From AVCC01 sp041736255 (lineage in GTDB: Bacteria > Pseudomonadota > Gammaproteobacteria > Burkholderiales > Burkholderiaceae_D): a DNA stretch of 12,078 nucleotides. The notes below the pieces were generated by a model. That model had not been told where the DNA came from and made no database searches. It was given only the letters and a program-made list of their open reading frames with translations. Position 1 is the stretch's first letter. Each line of letters begins with the position of its first letter. Below are positions 6,209 to 12,078 of the stretch, one piece after another. Made by a program: the position numbers and the translations under genes. Where the stretch lies: positions 1 to 12,078 of the forward strand of contig JBGSTZ010000150.1 of the NCBI GenBank assembly GCA_041736255.1, read 5' to 3'.

Positions 6209-8587
6209 ATGGATGACAAGAAAAGCCTCACTGAACGCGACATCTGCTCCAAGTACATCACGCCGGCCATCACCAAAGCAGGATGGGATCTGCACACACA
6301 GATTCGCGAGGAAGTCAGCTTCACCAAGGGCCGCATCATCGTGCGCGGCAAGCTGCACACACGGGGTGAACTGAAACGCGCCGATTACATCCTGTATTAC
6401 AAGTCGAATATTCCGCTGGCCGTGATCGAAGCCAAGGACAACAACCACAGCGTCGGCGCTGGCATGCAGCAGGCGCTGCACTATGCCGAAACCCTCTGCG
6501 TGCCGTTCGTGTTCAGCTCCAACGGCGGCGGCTTCCTGTTGCACGACCGCACCGGGTTTGCAGACAAGACCGAGCAAGAACTGGGGCTGGACGCCTTCCC
6601 GTCGCCGGCACAGCTGTGGCAACGTTATTGCCAGTGGAAAGGATTGGTAACGGCAGAGGCACGCCACACGGTAGAAATGCCGTACTACGATGACGGCACC
6701 GGCCGCGCCCCGCGTTACTACCAGGCCAATGCGATCAACAACACGGTCGAAGCGGTAGCCAAAGGTCAGCAACGCATCCTGCTGGTGATGGCGACCGGCA
6801 CCGGCAAGACCTACACCGCATTTCAGATCATCTGGCGGCTATGGAAGTCCGGCACCAAGAAGCGCATCCTGTTTCTGGCGGACCGCAACATCCTGGTGGA
6901 CCAGACCAAGAACAACGATTTCAAGCCGTTCGGCGCGGCGATGACCAAGATCAGCAAGCGCCAAATCGACAAGAGCTACGAGATTTACCTATCCTTGTAT
7001 CAAGCTGTCACCGGCAACGAAGAAGAGCAGAACATCTACAAGCAGTTTTCACCGGATTTCTTTGACCTGATCGTGATCGACGAATGCCATCGCGGCAGCG
7101 CAGCCGAAGATTCTGCCTGGCGCGCAATTTTGTCTTACTTCTCTTCGGCCACGCATGTCGGTCTAACCGCCACGCCGAAAGAAACCAAAGAGGTGTCGAG
7201 CAGCGATTACTTTGGCGATCCGGTCTATATTTACACGCTTAAACAAGGTATCGAAGACGGTTTTCTGGCGCCGTACAAAGTGGTGCGCATCGACATCGAC
7301 AAAGACCTGCAAGGCTGGCGGCCCAGCAAAGGTCAGTGTGACAAGTATGGCCAGCTGATCGAAGACCGTATCTACAACCAGACCGACATGGACCGCACGC
7401 TGGTGCTGGAGCAGCGCACCGAACTGGTCGCCCGGAAAATCACCGAATTTCTAGTGGCGACTGATCCTTACGCCAAGACCATCGTGTTCTGCGACGACAT
7501 CGACCATGCAGAACGGATGCGCCAAGCCTTGGTCAATCTGAACCCGGAGCGCGTCAAAGAAAGCCGCAAATACGTGATGCGCATTACCGGCGACGAGATC
7601 GAAGGCAAGGCCGAGCTGGATAACTTCATCAATCCGGAACAGCGTTATCCGGTGATCGCTACTACTTCCAAGCTGATGACCACCGGCGTCGATGCGCAGA
7701 CCTGCAAGCTAATCGTGCTGGATCAGCACATCAAGTCGATGACCGAGTTCAAGCAGATCATCGGGCGCGGCACCCGCATCAACGAGGATTACAACAAGTT
7801 CTGGTTCACCATCATGGATTTCAAAAAGGCCACCGAGTTGTTCGCCGACAAGGACTTCGACGGCGAGCCGGTGATGATTTACGCGCCGAAAGGCGACGAA
7901 TCGCCGGTGCCGCCCGACGAGGAAGTGGAAATCGTCCTCGATGACAACGGCAATCCGGTAGCGTCTGAGTTCGCTGATACGGAGAATACCGACATCACCA
8001 TAGGCGGCCCGGACGAACCCGGCACCGGCCGCGTCAAATACGTGCTCGGCGATGTGACAGTCTATGTGGTTGCCGAGCGCGTCCAGTATTACGGGCCGGA
8101 AGACAAATTGATTACCGAATCGCTGAAGGATTACACCCGCCAGACCGTGCGCAAGGATTATTCCTCGCTCGACGACTTCTTGCGCCGCTGGAGCAAAACC
8201 GAACGCAAGGCCGCCATCCTGCAGGAACTACAAGAACACGGCGTACTGCTGGAACCGCTGGCAGAAGAAGTCGGCAAGGATTTCGATGCGTTCGACCTGA
8301 TCTGCCACGTCGCCTTTGACCAGCCGCTGCTGACCCGCCGCGAACGTGCTAAACAAGTCACGAAATGCAATTACTTTGCCAAATACGGCGATCAGGCGCG
8401 TAAGGTGCTGGAAACTTTGCTGCTTAAATACGCTGATACCGGCATAGAAAACATAGAAGACATTAAAATCCTTACCCTCGCCCCGTTCAAGAACATGGGC
8501 ACCGCCAGCGAACTGGTGTCGGCCTTTGGCGGCAAGCAGGCCTACATGGCCGCATTGCACGAGCTGGAAACACACCTTTACGCCTGA
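6209..8587 (+). CDS. hsdR: HsdR, type I restriction endonuclease subunit R (EcoEI-like)
   Basis: 792 residues, the size of EcoEI-type R subunits, shorter than EcoKI or EcoR124I HsdR. The N-terminal PD-(D/E)xK nuclease shows D59, E74-x-K76 and Q88-x3-Y92. The SF2 translocase follows: ATGTGKT (195-201, Walker A), DECH (291-294, Walker B), TAT (320-322, motif III) and QIIGRGTR (516-523, motif VI). The C-terminus (about 630-792, ending in APFKNMGTASELVSAFGGK and YMAALHELETHLY) matches the domain that docks to the methylase. It cleaves unmodified DNA after ATP-driven translocation as part of HsdR2M2S. ATG 6209 is the first in-frame start after a TGA at 6182; no good Shine-Dalgarno precedes it. All catalytic residues seen are intact. 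It heads an operon, with 30 bp separating it from hsdM. Confidence 0.95.
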   Translation: MDDKKSLTERDICSKYITPAITKAGWDLHTQIREEVSFTKGRIIVRGKLHTRGELKRADYILYYKSNIPLAVIEAKDNNHSVGAGMQQALHYAETLCVPFVFSSNGGGFLLHDRTGFADKTEQELGLDAFPSPAQLWQRYCQWKGLVTAEARHTVEMPYYDDGTGRAPRYYQANAINNTVEAVAKGQQRILLVMATGTGKTYTAFQIIWRLWKSGTKKRILFLADRNILVDQTKNNDFKPFGAAMTKISKRQIDKSYEIYLSLYQAVTGNEEEQNIYKQFSPDFFDLIVIDECHRGSAAEDSAWRAILSYFSSATHVGLTATPKETKEVSSSDYFGDPVYIYTLKQGIEDGFLAPYKVVRIDIDKDLQGWRPSKGQCDKYGQLIEDRIYNQTDMDRTLVLEQRTELVARKITEFLVATDPYAKTIVFCDDIDHAERMRQALVNLNPERVKESRKYVMRITGDEIEGKAELDNFINPEQRYPVIATTSKLMTTGVDAQTCKLIVLDQHIKSMTEFKQIIGRGTRINEDYNKFWFTIMDFKKATELFADKDFDGEPVMIYAPKGDESPVPPDEEVEIVLDDNGNPVASEFADTENTDITIGGPDEPGTGRVKYVLGDVTVYVVAERVQYYGPEDKLITESLKDYTRQTVRKDYSSLDDFLRRWSKTERKAAILQELQEHGVLLEPLAEEVGKDFDAFDLICHVAFDQPLLTRRERAKQVTKCNYFAKYGDQARKVLETLLLKYADTGIENIEDIKILTLAPFKNMGTASELVSAFGGKQAYMAALHELETHLYA

Positions 8588-8617
8588 TTTACTTTTGCTG
8601 AAAAGTTGTAGAAATTT

Positions 8618-10093
8618 ATGAGCATTTCCTCCACCATCAAATCCATCCAGGACATCATGCGCAAAGACGTGGGTGTCGATGGCGACGCCCAACGGCTAAG
8701 CCAATTGGTCTGGATGCTGTTCCTGAAAATTTTCGACGACCGCGAAAACGAGTGGGAACTGTTGCAAGACAACTATAAGTCGCCCTTGCCGGAGCAATAC
8801 CGCTGGCGCAACTGGGCCGCCAATGACGAAGGCTTAACCGGCGATGCGCTCAAGCAGTTTCTCGACAACGAGATGTTCCCCGCCCTGCAGCAACTGGAAG
8901 CCAAAGGCGGCGACCAACGCGCATATGTGATCCAATCGGTGTTTCAGGACGCCTACAACTACATGAAATCCGGCCAGCTTATCCGGCAGGTGATCAACAA
9001 GATCCAGGAAGGCGTCGATTTCAACAAGGCGCAGGAGCGCCATCTATTCGGCGACATGTACGAGCAATTGCTGCGCGATCTGCAGGCGGCAGGCAACGCC
9101 GGCGAGTTTTACACGCCGCGTGCGGTGACCGCATTCATGGTGCGCATGATCAACCCACGTTTGGGTGAAAAAGTGATGGACCCGGCCTGCGGCACCGGCG
9201 GCTTCCTGTCCTGCGCGATCGAACACATCCGCACCCAGGATGTGAAAACGGTAGACGACGAAGCGCAATTGCAGGCCAGTATTTTCGGCATCGAGAAAAA
9301 GCCGATGCCGCATCTGCTATGCACCACCAACATGATCCTGCATGGCATTGATGTGCCGAGCAATATCCGACACGACAACACGCTGGCGCGCCCTTTAATC
9401 AGCTGGACGCCGAAAGAGCGGGTCAATGTGGTCGTCACCAACCCGCCGTTCGGCGGCATGGAAGAAGACGGCATAGAAACCAACTTCCCCGCCGCGTTCC
9501 GCACCCGCGAAACCGCCGATCTGTTTCTGGTGCTGATCATGCAGTTGCTGAAAGCCGGCGGCCGCGCTGCGCTGGTGTTGCCCGACGGCTTCCTGTTCGG
9601 CGAAGGCATCAAGACCCGCATCAAGGAAAAGCTGCTGACCAAGTGCAACCTGCACACCATCGTGCGCCTGCCCAATGGCGTGTTTGCGCCGTACACCGGC
9701 ATCAAGACCAACCTGCTGTTCTTCAGCAAGGGCGCGCCGACCCAGCACATCTGGTTTTACGAGCACCCGTACCCGCCCGGCGTCAAAAGCTACAACAAGA
9801 CCAAACCGATGAAGATCAAGGAGTTCGAGGCCGAAGCGGCATGGTGGGGTGAGGAAAAGGATGGATTCAAGAGCCGCGTCGAAAACGAACAGGCGTGGAA
9901 AGTCAGCCTGGACGACATCAAGGCGCGCAACTACAACCTCGATTGCAAAAACCCGCACATCGGCGAGCAGGAAATCCACGACCCCGATCTGCTGCTGAAG
10001 CAATACCAGGCGATGCAGGACGACATCGCCGCGCTGCGCGGGCAGTTGAAAAACATATTGGGAGAAGCGTTACGAGGAGGAGCGACATTATGA
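8618..10093 (+). CDS. hsdM: HsdM, type I DNA adenine methyltransferase subunit
   Basis: 491 residues, normal for the family. The N-terminal HsdM helical domain covers about 1-150 (SIQDIMRKDVGVDGDAQRLS, then LVWMLFLKIFDD). GEFYTPRAV (162-170) is the conserved lead-in to the N6-adenine methylase fold. DPACGTGGF (188-196) is SAM-binding motif I, and NPPF (275-278) is catalytic motif IV. The C-terminal part (about 390-480) contains the coil that contacts HsdS. With HsdS it would methylate the recognition site and guide HsdR. The stop overlaps the ATG of a 60-codon frame (ATGA), and a strong AGGAGG for that frame lies inside the last hsdM codons. The gene seems intact, but it depends on HsdS, which is interrupted here. 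Confidence 0.96.
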   Translation: MSISSTIKSIQDIMRKDVGVDGDAQRLSQLVWMLFLKIFDDRENEWELLQDNYKSPLPEQYRWRNWAANDEGLTGDALKQFLDNEMFPALQQLEAKGGDQRAYVIQSVFQDAYNYMKSGQLIRQVINKIQEGVDFNKAQERHLFGDMYEQLLRDLQAAGNAGEFYTPRAVTAFMVRMINPRLGEKVMDPACGTGGFLSCAIEHIRTQDVKTVDDEAQLQASIFGIEKKPMPHLLCTTNMILHGIDVPSNIRHDNTLARPLISWTPKERVNVVVTNPPFGGMEEDGIETNFPAAFRTRETADLFLVLIMQLLKAGGRAALVLPDGFLFGEGIKTRIKEKLLTKCNLHTIVRLPNGVFAPYTGIKTNLLFFSKGAPTQHIWFYEHPYPPGVKSYNKTKPMKIKEFEAEAAWWGEEKDGFKSRVENEQAWKVSLDDIKARNYNLDCKNPHIGEQEIHDPDLLLKQYQAMQDDIAALRGQLKNILGEALRGGATL

Positions 10094-10272
10094 ATACACG
10101 CGTGAATATTCGATCCCTATTCGAGCAAGTTCACCAAGTTCTCTATCAAATTTCGCCTGTTTTATTTCGAATTTCCAATTCTCTCCACGGCATGGAGAAA
10201 ATTGCGCCGGTCGCATTACAAGGTTTTAATGCGCGTAAAAGACACTCCCGCACGAGATTGGCAAGTCACTAA
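10090..10272 (+). CDS. 60-residue ORF translationally coupled to hsdM, unknown
   Basis: The start overlaps the hsdM stop (ATGA, 10090-10093), with AGGAGG at 10075-10080, so it is placed to be translated. The product is MNTRVNIRSLFEQVHQVLYQ followed by ISPVLFRISNSLHGMEKIAP, with a basic tail rich in Arg and His (residues 48-57). It has no signal peptide, no clear membrane span and no domain I recognise. The DNA is more AT-rich than hsdM. It ends 17 bp before the RhuM-Fic start, whose ribosome site overlaps the gap. It may be a real small protein, or a scrap left when the rhuM cassette entered between hsdM and hsdS, using the translation signals that once served hsdS. Confidence 0.4.
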   Translation: MNTRVNIRSLFEQVHQVLYQISPVLFRISNSLHGMEKIAPVALQGFNARKRHSRTRLASH

Positions 10273-10289
10273 TTCAGGAGGGAAAAAGC

Positions 10290-11114
10290 ATGGCCGATAT
10301 TGCCATTTACGAAACGCAGCAGGGCGAAATTCAGGTTCAGCTTGAGCATGATACGGTTTGGCTGACACAAACGCAGATGATTAACCTATTTGGCCGTGAC
10401 CAATCTGTTATTTCTCGCCATATTCGCAATGTATTCAATGAAAACGAGCTGGTGCCTGAAAGCAATATGCAGAAAATGCATATTGCAAATTCCGATAAGC
10501 CAGTCGTTTATTACTCTTTAGATGTCATCATCTCCGTCGGCTACCGAGTCAAATCGCCACAAGGTGTGCAGTTCCGCCGATGGGCGACCAAGCTCCTCAA
10601 AGAACATCTGATAAAAGGCTACACCCTTAACCAACAACGTTTTGAGCAAAACGCCAATGCCCTCGAAGCCGCGCTGCAACTAGTGCGTAAAGTCGCCGCC
10701 AGCCCCGAATTGGCCGCCGATGCCGGGCGTGGTTTGGTAGAAATTGTCAGCCGCTACACCCAGACATTCTTATGGCTGCAACGATACGACGAAGGATTAT
10801 TAAGTGAGCCACAAGGCACCCAAGGCGGCGTATTGCACAGCCCCGCCGAAGCCAGCGCCGCGTTAGCGCAACTCAAGCAAAATCTCATGGCGCGCGGCGA
10901 AGCCACCGAACTCGTTGCCCAACCCCGAGGCGATGGATTGGCAGCTTTGCTCGGCAACCTGGAGCAAACCGTTTTTGGTGAGCCAGCCTATCCCACAGTG
11001 CAAAGCAAAGCTGCACATTTGCTCTACTTTATGGTAAAAAACCACCCGTTTGTCGATGGCAATAAACGTAGTGGCGCTTTCCTATTTGTCGATTTCTTGC
11101 ACCGCAATCACTAA
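10290..11114 (+). CDS. RhuM-Fic/Doc fusion protein, C-terminally truncated
   Basis: 274 residues, read from ATG 10290 with AGGAGGG seven bases upstream. Residues 1-110 match the RhuM (virulence RhuM/DNA-binding) family: IYETQQGEIQVQLEHDTVWL, then FGRDQSVISRHIRNVF, then QKMHIANSDKPVVYYSLDVI and GYRVKSPQGVQFRRWA. A linker (about 111-180) leads to a Fic/Doc domain (about 205-270) with HPFVDGNKR (252-260). This is the Doc-like catalytic motif, with His as base and Asp/Asn/Lys/Arg handling nucleotide and Mg2+. Fic proteins transfer AMP or phosphate to protein targets. A TAA at 11112-11114 ends it after HRNH, although 47 further codons continue in frame, so the last helices of the domain are missing. 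Homologues commonly sit inside hsd operons; whether they are guards, toxins or regulators is not established. The truncated product may be inactive. Confidence 0.85.
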   Translation: MADIAIYETQQGEIQVQLEHDTVWLTQTQMINLFGRDQSVISRHIRNVFNENELVPESNMQKMHIANSDKPVVYYSLDVIISVGYRVKSPQGVQFRRWATKLLKEHLIKGYTLNQQRFEQNANALEAALQLVRKVAASPELAADAGRGLVEIVSRYTQTFLWLQRYDEGLLSEPQGTQGGVLHSPAEASAALAQLKQNLMARGEATELVAQPRGDGLAALLGNLEQTVFGEPAYPTVQSKAAHLLYFMVKNHPFVDGNKRSGAFLFVDFLHRNH

Positions 11115-11258
11115 CTATTCAACCCGCAAGGCCAACCTATTATTAATGACACGGGCCTCGCCGCCCTCACCCTATTGGTCGCCGAGTCGGCGCCCGCACA
11201 AAAAGACACCCTGATTCGCCTGACCATGAACATGCTGGCACCTGAGACAAACCGATGA
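11115..11258 (+). pseudogene. Cut-off 3' part of the RhuM-Fic gene
   Basis: Directly after the TAA the same frame stays open for 47 codons, beginning LFNPQGQPIINDTGLAALTL and ending RLTMNMLAPETNR, then TGA (11256-11258). This matches the usual C-terminal end of RhuM-Fic proteins. The stop overlaps the hsdS start as ATGA, so the full gene was once coupled to hsdS. No frameshift is needed: a single in-frame stop, explainable by CAA to TAA, separates the two parts. Read-through or a sequencing error cannot be excluded. Confidence 0.8.
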
Positions 11259-11860
11259 GCAATACCCAAACCCTGATCACAGATCACATCGACATCTGGA
11301 GCGCAGCCGAAACCGGAAAGAAATCAGGCCGTGGCCGCGCTTCAGGCAATGCTGGTAGCGTGTACGGCATCAGGAAACTGCGCGAACTGATTCTGGAACT
11401 CGCGGTGCGCGGCAAGCTGGTGCCGCAAGATGCGAATGACGAACCGGCCAGTGCATTGCTGAAAAGAATACAGGCTGAAAAATTCAGGCTGATTGCCGAA
11501 GGCAAGATCAAAAAAGATAAACCGCTGGCGGCGATAGCGGAGGAAGAAAAACCGTTTGCATTGCCGCACGGCTGGGAGTGGATTAAATTTGGTGAGGTTT
11601 ATAGCTTGGAATATGGCAACAATCTTCCGTCTGAGCGAAGAACCAATTCTGGCGAATTTCCTGTCTATGGTTCAAATGGTGTTGTTGGCACCCATGATGT
11701 TTGCTTCGTGAATTCTCCTTGCATTGTTGTCGGTAGAAAAGGATCGGCTGGCGCTCTTAATTTGTGTTTATCTCAAGGATCTTGCGTAACAGACGTTGCG
11801 TATTACTGCATACCGCCAGAGTGCCTCGACTTATTTTTCAGCTTCAAACTATTTCAGTGA
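11255..11860 (+). CDS. hsdS: HsdS, type I specificity subunit, interrupted by an IS66-family element
   Basis: The N-terminal 201 codons of a protein that is normally about 400-580 residues with two target-recognition domains (TRDs). MSNTQTLITDHIDIW opens the family form found with EcoEI-like HsdM. LRELILELAVRGKLVPQD (about residues 42-59) and ASALLKRIQAEKFRLIAEGK precede LPHGWEWIKFGEVYSLEYG (from about 103), where TRD1 begins. From about 11580 the DNA becomes more AT-rich, as expected for exchangeable TRDs. The frame stops at TGA 11858-11860, and sequence unlike hsdS, leading into an IS66 transposase, starts at the same point, so the stop is probably supplied by the IS end. ATG 11255 overlaps the original RhuM-Fic stop. 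A protein without a complete TRD should not direct restriction or methylation unless the rest lies beyond the window. Confidence 0.9.
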   Translation: MSNTQTLITDHIDIWSAAETGKKSGRGRASGNAGSVYGIRKLRELILELAVRGKLVPQDANDEPASALLKRIQAEKFRLIAEGKIKKDKPLAAIAEEEKPFALPHGWEWIKFGEVYSLEYGNNLPSERRTNSGEFPVYGSNGVVGTHDVCFVNSPCIVVGRKGSAGALNLCLSQGSCVTDVAYYCIPPECLDLFFSFKLFQ

Positions 11861-12078
11861 CTATTCAGCGTAATTTTTTGCTATAGAACAATTGCAAAGA
11901 CGACCAACCAGTTCATCATACTGCGCATGGCCCAAAAATCACTCCCACCTGATCTTTCCACTCTCACGCACGCTGAGAAGGATGCCCTGATCCTGTTGCT
12001 GTGGACGCGTCTGGAAGAACTCGAGTCGATAGTGCACAAGGATAGTCATAATTCAAGCAAGCCGCCATCCTCCGATGG
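11858..12078 (+). mobile_element. Left part of an IS66-family insertion sequence (continues past window)
   Basis: The hsdS frame is lost at about 11858. From there sequence beginning TGACTATTCAGCG runs 69 bp to the transposase start. The exact IS end is not proven: the right terminal repeat and target duplication lie beyond the window. Insertion in the first TRD of hsdS is the simplest reading. Confidence 0.65.
11927..12078 (+). CDS. IS66-family transposase (TnpC-like), 5' part
   Basis: The open frame from ATG 11927 stays open to the window end, giving about 50 codons. It begins MAQKSLPPDLSTLTHAEKDA and contains ILLLWTRLEELESIVHKD, a short helical lead. HNSSKPPSSDG follows, the N-terminal signature of IS66-family transposases (SSKPPSSDG). 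The catalytic DDE part lies outside. Because this transposase starts close to the element's end, with no room for tnpA/tnpB upstream, it would belong to the IS66 subgroup with a single transposase gene. No clear Shine-Dalgarno is visible. Confidence 0.85.
   Translation, partial: MAQKSLPPDLSTLTHAEKDALILLLWTRLEELESIVHKDSHNSSKPPSSD

Noticed and set aside
6167..6772. 201-codon minus-strand ORF over the hsdR start
   Set aside because: It is mostly the antisense of the HsdR nuclease domain with no recognisable domain. It is a different frame from the protein-like tail ending at 6085.
9395..10003. 202-codon minus-strand ORF inside hsdM
   Set aside because: It is antisense to the conserved methylase core and C-terminal region, and its translation is Gln/Val/Ala-rich without motifs.
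9895..10089. Upstream extension of the 60-residue ORF into hsdM
   Set aside because: This part is an out-of-frame reading of hsdM (low-complexity Gln/Arg/Ala); only the portion from the ATG at 10090 has a ribosome site.
1..12078. CRISPR array, tRNA or rRNA gene
   Set aside because: No regularly spaced repeats and no tRNA- or rRNA-like sequence were seen on either strand by eye.

Overview
The window looks like a chromosomal segment of a betaproteobacterium, most likely Burkholderiales and plausibly Oxalobacteraceae (Collimonas/Herbaspirillum-like). That placement is an inference from GC-rich codon use in the core genes, the glmU / Lrp-AsnC regulator / glmS gene order and the protein sequences. 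No database comparison was possible.

Core region (1-3775): the 3' three quarters of glmU, a hairpin terminator, a short relic of a Fic-family gene, a minus-strand Lrp/AsnC-type regulator, and an intact glmS. GlmS and GlmU act at the two ends of the UDP-GlcNAc pathway. The regulator and glmS diverge from a 151-bp AT-rich spacer that holds two clear dyads, good operator candidates.

Accessory region (3776-12078): the 3' end of glmS keeps the codons that form the Tn7 (TnsD) target in many bacteria. Everything downstream looks like a defence/mobile island. In order it carries: a KilA-N domain gene in AT-rich DNA; a convergent minus-strand pair made of a wHTH-nucleotidyltransferase (MNT antitoxin-like) and a small HEPN-like protein, with a 21-bp-spaced tandem operator at its 5' end; a 352-bp stretch without a convincing gene; and a type I restriction-modification operon, hsdR-hsdM-(60-aa ORF)-rhuM/fic-hsdS. 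The operon is probably inactive or altered. The RhuM-Fic gene has an in-frame TAA just after its HPFxDGNKR catalytic motif. hsdS stops inside its first target-recognition domain where an IS66-family element begins, and that element runs off the window's end.

How the parts may work together: HsdR (nuclease/translocase), HsdM (methyltransferase) and HsdS (specificity) would form the restriction complex. The embedded RhuM-Fic protein is a known kind of passenger in hsd operons whose role is not settled; a toxin guarding the restriction system is one possibility. MNT-HEPN is a second, independent toxin-antitoxin-like unit. I found no CRISPR array, tRNA or rRNA. No wholly new system is demonstrable. 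The best leads are the RhuM-Fic passenger with its nonsense codon, the tandem operator of the MNT-HEPN unit, the double dyad in front of glmS, and the glmS-linked island itself.
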